From Trinickia soli (GTDB taxonomy: Bacteria > Pseudomonadota > Gammaproteobacteria > Burkholderiales > Burkholderiaceae), in the NCBI RefSeq assembly GCF_002879855.1, contig NZ_PNYB01000003.1:1-64000 (forward strand): a stretch of DNA of 64,000 nucleotides. Direction: 5' to 3'. Shown here piece by piece: positions 1 through 9,133 of the stretch (its first letter is position 1; each line of letters opens with the position of its first letter). The position numbers and the translations under genes are program-made. Below the pieces are notes generated by a model. It did no database searches, was not told the origin of the DNA, and saw only the letters and a list, made by a program, of their open reading frames with translations.

Positions 1-159
1 CGCGCACGTGGATCGCCATCCATGCCTGAAGATAGCACCGTCGCGCGGCGAATCGTACCGACGTCATGACGGCGCGCTGATAGCGTCCATCAGCCGCGAA
101 CGATGTCTTCGCCGCGCGACGGTGCTATCTTCAGGCATGGATGGCGATCCACGTGCGCG
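1..159. repeat. Perfect 52-bp inverted repeat (arms 1-52 and 108-159)
   Basis: Bases 1-52 are the exact reverse complement of bases 108-159, separated by a 55-base loop. The match may continue to the left of base 1, outside the window. The loop holds a 10-bp palindrome at 62-71. The right arm ends 57 bases before the xdhA start, so the hairpin would lie in the xdhA promoter/leader. Because an arm begins exactly at base 1, a foldback assembly artefact at a contig edge is a real alternative to a biological cruciform. Confidence 0.9.
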
Positions 160-216
160 AGGCCACTGGCCGGCCACCGCGTAACGCGCGCCTCGTCCCC
201 CTTTCAGGATCCGGCT

Positions 217-1758
217 ATGACGACGCATCCCATCCGCTTCTACTACCGCGGCGCCATCCGCGAGGTCTCGGGCCTGCCCGTCACGCGCACCGTGCTACAG
301 CACCTGCGCGAGGACCTGCGCTGCACGGGCACGAAGGAAGGTTGCGCGGAAGGCGATTGCGGCGCATGCACGGTCGTCGTCGGAGAACTCGACGCGCAAG
401 GCGAACTGGCCCTGAAGGCCGTCAACGCCTGCATCCGCTTTCTGCCGACGCTCGACGGCTGCGCGCTATTTACGGTCGAGGACCTGCGTGCCGCCGATGG
501 CGCGCTGCATCCCGTCCAGCAAGCGCTCGTCGATTGTCACGGCTCGCAATGCGGCTTCTGCACGCCTGGCTTCGTCATGTCGATGTGGGCGCTCTATGAA
601 AACCAGCCGGCCGGCGCCGGACTGCCGACACGCGACGAAATCGCGACGGCGCTCTCCGGCAATCTCTGCCGCTGCACGGGCTATCGTCCGATCATCGAGG
701 CGGCGCAGCAGATGCTCGACGGCGATCGCCCTGCGCGCGTGAAACTCGATCGCGCGCCAGTCGTGCGGGCACTGCAGCAGATCCGGCGCACAGTCGGGAC
801 CACGTTCGCTTATGAAGGGCCCGACGTACGCGGCGACGCGTTCGGCGTCGCGCGCTTTTGGGCGCCCACCTCGCTCGATGCATTCGCCCGATTGCGCGCG
901 GCACATCCCCACGCGCTCGTGCTGGCCGGCAGTACCGATGTCGGCCTGTGGTCCACCAAACAGTTGCGCGATCTCGGCGATTTACTTTACGTCGGGCGCG
1001 TTGCCGAACTGACGGCCATTGAGCGCGATGCCGCCACGCTGACGATTGGTGCGGCTGCCACGCTCGAAGACGCCTTCGCGGCGCTTGTCGTGGACTATCC
1101 CGAGCTCGCCGAATTGGGTAAGCGGTTCGCCTCGCTACCCGTACGAAACGCCGGGACGCTCGGCGGCAACGTGGCGAACGGTTCGCCGATCGGCGATTCG
1201 ATGCCGGCGCTGATTGCACTGGGCGCGACGATCGTGCTGCGGCGCGGCCATGAAACGCGCGAAATGCCGCTCGGCGCCTTTTACGTCGGCTATCAAAAGA
1301 CCGCGCTCGAACCGGGGGAATTTGTGGCCGCCCTGCGCGTCCCGCGTCCCGCACCGACCTTACGGTTTCGCACCTACAAAGTGTCGAAGCGCTACGACCA
1401 GGACATTTCGGCCGTCTGCGCGGCGTTCGCCATCGACGTCGTCGATGGGCGGATTGCGCAGGCACGCGTCGCGTTCGGTGGGGTGGCGGCTACGCCCAAG
1501 TCCGCCGCTTCGGCTCAATCCGCGCTCGTCGGCAACGCATGGCAGGAAGACACCGCCCAGCGAGCCATGGACGCGCTGGCCGACGACTATCAGCCGTTGA
1601 CCGACCTGCGCGCATCGAGCACCTATCGGATGAGCGTCGCGCGCAATCTGCTCAAGCGGTTCTGGCTCGAAACGCGCGATGAGGCACCGCTCGCGCTGGC
1701 CCAGGTCGACGCCTTCGCGTTCGACGACGCCCACACGCAAGCGCAGGAGCCGTCATGA
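217..1758 (+). CDS. xdhA: Xanthine dehydrogenase small subunit (2Fe-2S / FAD)
   Basis: This is the electron-transfer subunit of the molybdenum hydroxylase that oxidises hypoxanthine to xanthine and xanthine to urate. The 513-aa protein has an N-terminal plant-type 2Fe-2S domain (GCAEGDCGACTV near residue 45), a second helical 2Fe-2S domain (CGFCTPGF, then NLCRCTGYRP) and a C-terminal CO-dehydrogenase-type FAD domain (GGNVANGSPIGD). The ATG at 217 is preferred over an in-frame ATG at 103, because family similarity begins at MTTHPIRF and the upstream codons fall inside the inverted repeat; a CAGGA element precedes it. The stop overlaps the xdhB start (ATGA), so the two are translationally coupled. 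Confidence 0.95.
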   Translation: MTTHPIRFYYRGAIREVSGLPVTRTVLQHLREDLRCTGTKEGCAEGDCGACTVVVGELDAQGELALKAVNACIRFLPTLDGCALFTVEDLRAADGALHPVQQALVDCHGSQCGFCTPGFVMSMWALYENQPAGAGLPTRDEIATALSGNLCRCTGYRPIIEAAQQMLDGDRPARVKLDRAPVVRALQQIRRTVGTTFAYEGPDVRGDAFGVARFWAPTSLDAFARLRAAHPHALVLAGSTDVGLWSTKQLRDLGDLLYVGRVAELTAIERDAATLTIGAAATLEDAFAALVVDYPELAELGKRFASLPVRNAGTLGGNVANGSPIGDSMPALIALGATIVLRRGHETREMPLGAFYVGYQKTALEPGEFVAALRVPRPAPTLRFRTYKVSKRYDQDISAVCAAFAIDVVDGRIAQARVAFGGVAATPKSAASAQSALVGNAWQEDTAQRAMDALADDYQPLTDLRASSTYRMSVARNLLKRFWLETRDEAPLALAQVDAFAFDDAHTQAQEPS

Positions 1759-4208
1759 ATCTGCGTACCGATGCACCGATCGGCGTGCCGCCCGAAAGCG
1801 CAGCAGAACCGACGCACGCCGCAATCGGGGTGCCGCTGCCGCATGAATCGGCCGAGCTTCACGTGAGCGGCGAAGCCCGCTACACCGACGATTTGCCCGA
1901 ACTCGCCGGCACGCTCCACGTCGCGCTGGGACTGTCGCGCTTTGCGCACGCCCGCATCGTGTCGGTCGATCTGACTGCGGTGCGCGACGCGCCCGGAGTC
2001 GTCGCCGTGCTGACAGCGGCAGACATTCCCGGCGAAAACAACTGCGGCCCCGTGCTGCACGACGATCCCATTCTGGCCGACGAACTCGTGCAGTATCTGG
2101 GCCAGCCGATCTTCGCCGTCGTGGCGACGTCCTACGAGCTCGCGCGCCGCGCGGCGGCGCTCGGCAAAAGCGACGATGTCGTGCGATACGAACCGCTCGA
2201 ACCCGTGCTGAGCATCGCGCAAGCGCGCGCGCGACAGCACTACGTGCTGCAGCCGCAACGCTTGACGCGCGGGTCCCCTGCCGAGCGCATTGCAGCGGCG
2301 CCGCATCGCATCGACGGCGAATTCGCCGTCGGCGGCCAGGAGCAGTTCTATCTGGAAGGCCAAGTCGCCTACGCCATTCCGACGGAGCGCGACGGCGTTC
2401 ATCTGTACAGTTCGACGCAGCATCCGAGCGAAATGCAGACGCTCGTCGCCCATATGCTCGGACGTCCCGTGCATCAGATCGTCTGCGAATGCCGGCGCAT
2501 GGGTGGCGGCTTCGGCGGTAAGGAGTCGCAATCGGCCGTGTTCGCCTGCATTGCAGCGCTCGCTTGTGCGCGTCTGCAACGCCCCGTCAAGCTGCGCGCC
2601 GATCGCGACGACGATTTCCTGATCACGGGCAAACGCCACGACGCGCTTTACCGCTACGAAGCCGGCTATGACGATGACGGCCGCATCCTCGGCCTGCGCG
2701 TCGAGATCGCGCTGCGGGCCGGCTATTCGGCCGACCTGTCGGGCGCTGTCGCCACGCGCGCGGTCTGTCACGTCGATAATGCGTATTTCCTCTCGGACGT
2801 GGAAATCGTCGCGCTCTGCTGCAAGACGAACACCCAATCGAACACCGCATTTCGCGGCTTCGGCGGACCGCAAGGCGCGCTCGTCACCGAAGTCATCGTC
2901 GACAACATCGCGCGCGCACTCGGTCGCGACCCGCTCGACGTACGACTCGCGAACTACTACGGAATCGGCGCGCGCGAGCTCACCCCCTATGGCCAGCGCG
3001 TCGAAGACAACGTGCTGGCGCCGCTGACGGCCCGCTTGCTCGAAACGAGCGACTATCGCGCGCGCCGCGAAGCGGTGGCCGCTTTCAACGCGTCGAGCCC
3101 CGTGCTCAAGCGCGGCATTGCGTTTTCGCCGGTCAAGTTCGGTATCTCGTTCAACGTCCAATTCCTCAATCAGGCCGGCGCGCTCGTTCACATCTATCGC
3201 GACGGCTCGGTGCTCGTCAATCACGGCGGCACGGAGATGGGCCAGGGCGTCAACACGAAGGTCGCGCAGGTCGTCGCCGACGTCTTCGGCTTGCCGTTGT
3301 CCCAAGTGCGCGTGACGTCGGCGGATACCTCGAAGGTCGCCAACACATCGGCCACGGCCGCTTCGACGGGCAGCGATCTGAACGGCAAAGCCGCCGAAGC
3401 CGCGGCGCTGACGATACGCGAGCGCCTGACCCAGGTGGCCGCCACGACGCTGGGCGGCCAGGCGGAGCAGGTGCGCTTCGAGCACGGCAGCGTCATCGGC
3501 GAAGGTGGGCAGATCCCGTTCGCGCAGCTCGTCAATGCGGCCTACCTGGCCCGCGTCCAGCTATGGTCCGACGGCTTCTATGCCACGCCGAAGATCCATT
3601 GGGACGCCAATACGATGACGGGTCGTCCCTTCTATTACTTCGCTTATGGCGCGGCGGTGTCGGAGGTCGTCGTCAATACGTTGACGGGCGAATCCAAGCT
3701 GTTGCGGGCCGATCTGCTGCACGATGTGGGCCGATCGATCAACCCGGCTATCGACATCGGTCAGATCGAAGGCGGCTTCATTCAGGGCGTGGGCTGGCTG
3801 ACGACGGAAGCGCTTTGGTGGAACCGCGATGGACGGCTGATGACGCATGCGCCGTCGACCTACAAGATTCCGGCCATCAGCGACACGCCGGCCGTGTTCG
3901 ATGTCCGGCTTTACCGCAACGAGAACGCCGAGCCGACCGTCTTTCGATCGAAGGCTGTCGGCGAACCGCCATTGTTGCTCGCGTTCTCGGTCTTCCTGGC
4001 GCTGCGCGATGCGCTCGCCGGCGTCGCGCCGGACGCGCGACACGCCCCGCCGCTCGAAGCGCCCGCCACGCCGGAAGCCTTGCTCACGGCGCTCACGAAG
4101 TTTGTCGCGTCGACCGGCGATGGCACGAACGATGCGGCGCCCTCCAACGAATCACCCGCCGCCGAAGGCTCGCCGTCTTCGACCCTCCCGGGCTTGGGCG
4201 CGGCCTGA
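1755..4208 (+). CDS. xdhB: Xanthine dehydrogenase molybdopterin-binding large subunit
   Basis: This subunit carries the molybdenum cofactor and the purine site of xanthine dehydrogenase. The 817-aa product has the aldehyde-oxidase/xanthine-dehydrogenase fold, with the Moco-binding motif GGGFGGKE near residue 253, FRGFGGPQ near residue 370, and the C-terminal AVGEPPLLLAF segment that contains the catalytic Glu. Length is slightly above the usual bacterial XdhB (about 780), because of an acidic Pro/Ser-rich C-terminal tail. It starts four bases inside xdhA and is followed 18 bases later by xdhC, the maturation factor, giving the normal xdhABC order. Confidence 0.95.
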   Translation: MNLRTDAPIGVPPESAAEPTHAAIGVPLPHESAELHVSGEARYTDDLPELAGTLHVALGLSRFAHARIVSVDLTAVRDAPGVVAVLTAADIPGENNCGPVLHDDPILADELVQYLGQPIFAVVATSYELARRAAALGKSDDVVRYEPLEPVLSIAQARARQHYVLQPQRLTRGSPAERIAAAPHRIDGEFAVGGQEQFYLEGQVAYAIPTERDGVHLYSSTQHPSEMQTLVAHMLGRPVHQIVCECRRMGGGFGGKESQSAVFACIAALACARLQRPVKLRADRDDDFLITGKRHDALYRYEAGYDDDGRILGLRVEIALRAGYSADLSGAVATRAVCHVDNAYFLSDVEIVALCCKTNTQSNTAFRGFGGPQGALVTEVIVDNIARALGRDPLDVRLANYYGIGARELTPYGQRVEDNVLAPLTARLLETSDYRARREAVAAFNASSPVLKRGIAFSPVKFGISFNVQFLNQAGALVHIYRDGSVLVNHGGTEMGQGVNTKVAQVVADVFGLPLSQVRVTSADTSKVANTSATAASTGSDLNGKAAEAAALTIRERLTQVAATTLGGQAEQVRFEHGSVIGEGGQIPFAQLVNAAYLARVQLWSDGFYATPKIHWDANTMTGRPFYYFAYGAAVSEVVVNTLTGESKLLRADLLHDVGRSINPAIDIGQIEGGFIQGVGWLTTEALWWNRDGRLMTHAPSTYKIPAISDTPAVFDVRLYRNENAEPTVFRSKAVGEPPLLLAFSVFLALRDALAGVAPDARHAPPLEAPATPEALLTALTKFVASTGDGTNDAAPSNESPAAEGSPSSTLPGLGAA

Positions 4209-4226
4209 CCGGAGCACGACGAACCG

Positions 4227-5300
4227 ATGCAACCCTGGCTCACCGAATTGCAGCAATTGCTCGCTCACGGCGATGCCGTCGTGCTCGTCACGGTCGCGCA
4301 CGTCGAAGGTTCCACGCCGCGCGAGGCAGGCGCAAAGATGATCGTCACGCGGGAAAATGCGCGCTACACGATCGGCGGCGGCCATCTGGAATGGCGTGCA
4401 ATCGAGATCGCCCGCGAAGTCTTGCGCGACGGCATGCGTGTGCCGCACTTGCGACGGCTCGAACGGCTGTCGCTGGGCCCGAGCCTCGGCCAGTGCTGCG
4501 GCGGCGCAGTCGTGCTGGCCTTCGAGCGGCTCGATGTAGGCGACCTCGATTGGGTGGCGTCGCTCGCCAAGCGCATGCACGCGGGCCAGGCCACGCAACG
4601 CAGCATCTCGTTCGGCCCTGCCCGCGAACCCGTGCGGCTTGCCGATGTCGATGCCGACGGCGGTGCGCAGGCGCCCGATTGCCTGCTTTGGGACGGCGCC
4701 GGTTTCGACGGCGGCGATGCGCTGTTGACCGAGACGATCGTCTCGCGCGAATTCCCGGTCGTGCTGTTCGGCACGGGCCATGTCGGCGCCGCGTTCGCAC
4801 GCGTGCTCTCGACGCTGCCGTGCACGGTGCGCTGGGTCGGCGAGAAAGACGCCCGCTTTCCGCCGCAGCTTTCCACCGCGCTCTGCCCCAATCTGACCAC
4901 CGATGCGAGCGAGGCGCCGGAAAAAGCCGTCGATGAAGCGCCACCGGGCGCCGCATTCATCGTCATGACGCACGACCATGCGCGCGACCTGGCCCTGGCC
5001 GAACGCATCTTGCGGCGAGACGATTTCGTCTTCTTCGGCATGATCGGCTCGCGGGCCAAGCGCAGGCAGTTCGACCAGCGTCTGGCCGCGAGCGGCATCG
5101 AGCCGACGCACATCGCGCGCATGGTGTGCCCGATCGGCGTCGAAGGCATCGACGACAAGGCCCCCGAGGTCATCGCGATCGCCGCCGCCGCGCAACTGCT
5201 GCAAGCCGTGGAAGCCGCCCGTGGCACGGCGACGGCTTCGCACGATTCACCGTTTTCCACGCCGCAACCGCTGACCGACCATGACACCAACACTCGCTGA
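4227..5300 (+). CDS. xdhC: Xanthine dehydrogenase accessory protein XdhC
   Basis: XdhC binds molybdenum cofactor, promotes its sulfuration and inserts it into XdhB; it is not part of the mature enzyme. The 357-aa protein shows the N-terminal XdhC/CoxI domain (VEGSTPREAGAKM, then GGGHLEW) and a C-terminal Rossmann-like XdhC_C domain (VVLFGTGHVGAAFA, GMIGSRAKRR). It is third in the operon, and its last 20 bases overlap the start of the deaminase gene, so all these products are probably made from one transcript. Confidence 0.93.
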   Translation: MQPWLTELQQLLAHGDAVVLVTVAHVEGSTPREAGAKMIVTRENARYTIGGGHLEWRAIEIAREVLRDGMRVPHLRRLERLSLGPSLGQCCGGAVVLAFERLDVGDLDWVASLAKRMHAGQATQRSISFGPAREPVRLADVDADGGAQAPDCLLWDGAGFDGGDALLTETIVSREFPVVLFGTGHVGAAFARVLSTLPCTVRWVGEKDARFPPQLSTALCPNLTTDASEAPEKAVDEAPPGAAFIVMTHDHARDLALAERILRRDDFVFFGMIGSRAKRRQFDQRLAASGIEPTHIARMVCPIGVEGIDDKAPEVIAIAAAAQLLQAVEAARGTATASHDSPFSTPQPLTDHDTNTR

Positions 5301-6321
5301 AAAAATCGCCGGCGCGCCCAAGGCCGAGCTTCATATCCATATCGAGGGTTCGCTGGAGCCCGAAGTGATCTTCGACCTTGCCAGGCGCAACGGCGTCAAG
5401 CTTTCCTATGAATCGATCGACGCGCTGAAAAAGGCATACGAGTTCACCGACCTTCAATCGTTCCTCGATATCTACTACGCCGGCGCCAGCGTCTTGCTGA
5501 CCGAAGATGATTTCTACACGATGACGAACGCCTACATCGAGCGCGCCCTCGCCGACAACGTCGTCCATGCCGAGATCTTCTTCGATCCGCAAACGCACAT
5601 GGAACGCGGCGTCGCCATCAGCACGGCCGTGGCCGGCATCGAACGCGCGTTGGCCGAGGGCGAACAGCGCGGGCTCACGAGCAAGCTGATCCTCTGCTTC
5701 CTGCGACATCTGTCCGAAGCCGACGCGCTCGCAACCTACGAAGCCGCATTGCCGTTGTTCGACACCTATGCACATCGACTGATCGGCGTCGGTCTCGATT
5801 CGTCCGAGCGCGGCCATCCGCCGTCCAAATTCGAGCGTGTGTTCGCGCTCGCGCGCGCACGCGGGTTGAAGCTCGTCGCACATGCCGGTGAAGAAGGCCC
5901 GCCCTCGTACATCCACGAAGCGCTCGATCTGCTGAGGGTCGATCGCGTCGATCACGGCGTGCGCAGCATCGAAGATCCGGCGCTCGTCGCGCGCCTTGCC
6001 GATTCGCGCGTCGCGCTGACCGTGTGCCCGCTCTCGAACATCAAGCTGCGCGTCTTCGACGATATGAAGCAGCACACGCTCAAGCAGCTGCTCGCACAAG
6101 GGGTGGCCGTGACCGTGAACTCCGACGATCCCGCCTACTTCGGCGGCTACGTGAACGCCAATTATTTCGCGACGGCCGACGCGCTCGATCTGAGCGAGCA
6201 AGAGGTCTACACGATCATCCGCAACGGCTTCGAAGCGTCGTTCGTGACGCCGGCCGAGCGGCAGGCGCTGATCGACAAGCTCGACGCGTATTGGGGGCGG
6301 CCGCCGACGACGCCGCATTGA
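5281..6321 (+). CDS. add: Adenine/adenosine deaminase (amidohydrolase, probably adenine-specific)
   Basis: Zinc-dependent purine deaminase of the A_deaminase family, 346 aa. Metal and catalytic signatures are visible: HIHIEG near residue 17, HAGEE near 200, VDHGVR near 223 and SDDPAYFGGY near 282. Proteins of this family are usually labelled adenosine deaminase, but the SDDPAYFGGY form resembles the adenine deaminases described from Pseudomonas and yeast rather than classical adenosine deaminases. An adenine-to-hypoxanthine reaction fits an operon whose other enzymes act on free bases (xanthine dehydrogenase, guanine deaminase). The specificity is inferred, not shown. The start overlaps xdhC by 20 bases. 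Confidence 0.88.
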   Translation: MTPTLAEKIAGAPKAELHIHIEGSLEPEVIFDLARRNGVKLSYESIDALKKAYEFTDLQSFLDIYYAGASVLLTEDDFYTMTNAYIERALADNVVHAEIFFDPQTHMERGVAISTAVAGIERALAEGEQRGLTSKLILCFLRHLSEADALATYEAALPLFDTYAHRLIGVGLDSSERGHPPSKFERVFALARARGLKLVAHAGEEGPPSYIHEALDLLRVDRVDHGVRSIEDPALVARLADSRVALTVCPLSNIKLRVFDDMKQHTLKQLLAQGVAVTVNSDDPAYFGGYVNANYFATADALDLSEQEVYTIIRNGFEASFVTPAERQALIDKLDAYWGRPPTTPH

Positions 6322-6362
6322 TTTTCCGACGCACATTTCATCGCACTGAGAGACGTAACATC

Positions 6363-7670
6363 ATGAGTCAAACGGATAAGCGCACCGCCTATCGCGCCAA
6401 ACTACTGACCTTCGTCGGCGATCCGGCCACGACAGCGGGCGGCGCTTGCTTCGAGGAAGACGGGCTGCTGATCGTCGAGGACGGCCGTGTCGTCGCGGCC
6501 GGGTCATACAGCGCGCTGCGCGAACGGCTTACGCCCGACACGACGCTCGTCGAGTGGCGCGGCAAGCTGATCGCGCCCGGCTTCATCGATACGCACGTGC
6601 ATTATCCGCAAACGGAGATGATCGCGTCGCCGGCGGCCGGCCTGCTGCCTTGGCTCGACACATACACCTTTCCGACCGAACGCGGCTTCGCCGATCCCGA
6701 GCACGCATCGAACGTGGCTGAATTCTTCCTTGACCAGCTACTGGCCTGCGGCACCACGACGGCGCTGACCTACTGCACGGTCCACAAGAGCTCCGCCGAT
6801 GCGCTCTTCAAAGCGAGCGAGGCGCGCAATCTGCGCATGGTGGCCGGCAAGGTGCTGATGGACCGCAACTGTCCGGAGTTTCTGCGCGATACGGCGCAGT
6901 CGGGCTACGACGACAGCGCGGAACTGATCGATCGCTGGCACAAGCAGGGGCGGCAGCTCTATGCGTTGACGCCGCGCTTCGCCCCGACTTCGACGCCCGC
7001 GCAGCTCGAAGCATGCGGCGCGCTCGCGCGCTTGCATCCTGACGTCTTCATCCAAAGCCATGTGTCGGAGAACACCGACGAAGTGAAGTGGGTGGCCGAG
7101 CTCTTCCCCGGCCATCGCAGCTATCTTGACGTCTATGAGCATTACGGCCTGCTGCGTCGACGCGCTGTCTACGGGCACTGCATCTATCTCGACGACTACG
7201 ATCGCGCGCGCATGGCGGAAACCGGCGCAGTGGCGTCACACTGCCCCACGTCGAATCTGTTTCTGGGCAGCGGGTTGTTCGACTTCGACAAGGCGGGACA
7301 GGCGAAGATGCCGGTGACGCTCGGAACCGACGTCGGCGGCGGCACCTCGTTCTCGATGTTGCAGACGATGAACGAGGCGCACAAGGTCGCGCGCATGACC
7401 GGCCACCATCTGACCGCGGCGCGCATGTTCTGGCTCGCGACGGCCGGTGCGGCGCAAGCGCTGGGGCTCGAAGATACGGTCGGCACGCTGCGCCCGGGCT
7501 CGGAAGCCGACTTCATCGTGCTCGATCCCGAAGCGACGCCGCTGCTCGCGCGCCGCACCGGGCTCGCGCAATCGCCCGAGGAGTGGCTGTTCGCATTTGC
7601 GATGCTCGGAGACGATCGCGCCGTGCAGGAAACCTATGCGGCCGGCAAGCGCGTGCATCGGCGCGCGTGA
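6363..7670 (+). CDS. guaD: Guanine deaminase
   Basis: Converts guanine to xanthine, the substrate of the XdhAB enzyme encoded upstream. The 435-aa amidohydrolase shows the metal-binding THVHYPQ motif near residue 79, FIQSHVSEN, YGHCIYL and GTDVGGGTS, the guanine-deaminase form of the TIM-barrel active site. The ATG at 6363 has a GAGAG element upstream and lies 41 bases after the deaminase stop. It is the last gene of the purine operon; the next gene is on the other strand and converges with it. Confidence 0.94.
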   Translation: MSQTDKRTAYRAKLLTFVGDPATTAGGACFEEDGLLIVEDGRVVAAGSYSALRERLTPDTTLVEWRGKLIAPGFIDTHVHYPQTEMIASPAAGLLPWLDTYTFPTERGFADPEHASNVAEFFLDQLLACGTTTALTYCTVHKSSADALFKASEARNLRMVAGKVLMDRNCPEFLRDTAQSGYDDSAELIDRWHKQGRQLYALTPRFAPTSTPAQLEACGALARLHPDVFIQSHVSENTDEVKWVAELFPGHRSYLDVYEHYGLLRRRAVYGHCIYLDDYDRARMAETGAVASHCPTSNLFLGSGLFDFDKAGQAKMPVTLGTDVGGGTSFSMLQTMNEAHKVARMTGHHLTAARMFWLATAGAAQALGLEDTVGTLRPGSEADFIVLDPEATPLLARRTGLAQSPEEWLFAFAMLGDDRAVQETYAAGKRVHRRA

Positions 7671-7731
7671 GGCCGCCGGCGCACCTTGCATCGCGCCGCC
7701 GCCGATATCCCCGCTGCGACGACGCTCGGGG

Positions 7732-8982
7732 TCAGCCCGGAGCCATCATGCATGTTTCATGCAGCGCGGTGAGGCGTCGCTCGGGATCTGCGACGTAGGG
7801 ATTGGTCTCGTCCCATGCATAGCCGGCCAAGATCGCGCTGATCATCCGGCGGATCTTCGGCGTCTGATTGGGGTAGAAAACGATGTCCTGCAGCTCGCCC
7901 GTATACCACCGTTCCACGAATGCGCGAAACGTGTCGATCCCCTTGCGCAGCGGCCCGTCGTAGTCGGCCGCCCAATCGACGCGCTCGCCGGCCAGTTGCC
8001 GAAGCAGCGTATGGGCCGCAAGATGCGCCGACCGCAGCGCAATGGTGACACCGGAAGAGAACACGGGGTCCAGGAATTCTCCCGCGTTGCCGAGCAACGC
8101 GAAGCCAGGGCCGTGCAGACGCTCGACATTCGCCGAGTAGCCAGCGATGCGGTTCACCGGCATCAAGAACGGCGCATCGCCTAGCAAGCGCGCGATCGTC
8201 GGCTCCTCTCCCATCAACTCGCGCAGCCTCGCCTCTCGCTGCGCTTCCGGCACATCGAGAAACTCGGCAGCGGCCACACAGCCGATCGAGGTGCGCCCGC
8301 CCGCGAGCGGAATCATCCAGTACCAGACATCGCGCCGCTCGGGATGCACGGCTACGCAAATCTTGTCGCGGTCCGTGCTGCCGGCGGGCAACGCGTCCCG
8401 CACATGCGAGAAAAGTGCCGCCCGCTCAGGCATATGCGAAGGCGTCTCGAGGCCAAGCAGCCGCGGCAGCACGCGGCCGAAGCCGCTCGCATCGAGCACG
8501 AACTGCGCTGCAACGCGATAGGTGCGACCGCCCTCGTCCGCCACCTCGAGCACGGGCGCGGCACCTGTCTCCATCGAGCGCACGGTGTGGCCGAAACGCA
8601 CTTGTGCCCCCTGCTCGGCAGCACGCCGTATCAGCAATTGATCGAACACGGCACGTTCGACCTGGTAGGTCGTGCCCCAGCCGTCCGTATGCTTGTCTCG
8701 AAAATCGAACGAGGATGTCTTCTCGCGGTAGGCGAAGAATGCGCCATTCTTGTATTGGAATCCGGCTTCGACGACGGCCTGGAGCATGCCGGCCTCGTCG
8801 AGATAGGCCATGCTCTGCGGCAACAAACTCTCGCCGATCGAAAATCGCGGAAAGTGCTGACGCTCCAGCACGAGCACCGACCGGCCCGCCCGCGCGAGCA
8901 GCGCGGCCGCGACTGCGCCGGCCGGCCCTGCGCCGATGACAGCCACATCGATTCGCTCGACTTCGCCAGACTGCGTATTCAT
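7732..8982 (-). CDS. Flavin-dependent halogenase-like oxidoreductase of the aryl polyene locus
   Basis: FAD-binding protein of 416 aa. An N-terminal dinucleotide site (GAGPAG, residues 17-22) is followed by GESLLPQ at 50-56, a lysine at 78 in FQYKNGAFF, and WYWMIP at 220-225. The last is the WxWxIP motif typical of flavin-dependent halogenases, and Lys78 sits about where the halogenase catalytic lysine is expected. Related flavoproteins occur in flexirubin and xanthomonadin gene clusters. Halogenation of the aryl head group is an inference; a plain monooxygenase or reductase remains possible. The ATG at 8982 was chosen because the flavin fold begins right after it; a longer reading frame would run into the methyltransferase gene. 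It is divergent from the methyltransferase. Confidence 0.8.
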   Translation of the reverse strand: MNTQSGEVERIDVAVIGAGPAGAVAAALLARAGRSVLVLERQHFPRFSIGESLLPQSMAYLDEAGMLQAVVEAGFQYKNGAFFAYREKTSSFDFRDKHTDGWGTTYQVERAVFDQLLIRRAAEQGAQVRFGHTVRSMETGAAPVLEVADEGGRTYRVAAQFVLDASGFGRVLPRLLGLETPSHMPERAALFSHVRDALPAGSTDRDKICVAVHPERRDVWYWMIPLAGGRTSIGCVAAAEFLDVPEAQREARLRELMGEEPTIARLLGDAPFLMPVNRIAGYSANVERLHGPGFALLGNAGEFLDPVFSSGVTIALRSAHLAAHTLLRQLAGERVDWAADYDGPLRKGIDTFRAFVERWYTGELQDIVFYPNQTPKIRRMISAILAGYAWDETNPYVADPERRLTALHETCMMAPG

Positions 8983-9133
8983 CGTTGTTTCATCCTTATT
9001 GTCGTTGGTCTTTGGTCTTTGGTCGGCTACTTCAACAACGGTCAGGGCAATGCGGCCGACTCGACGCACGCCCGCGCCGCTTCCCATTACAATCCGCGAC
9101 ATCACAACCACAACCATCCGTGGGAAGGCCGAC

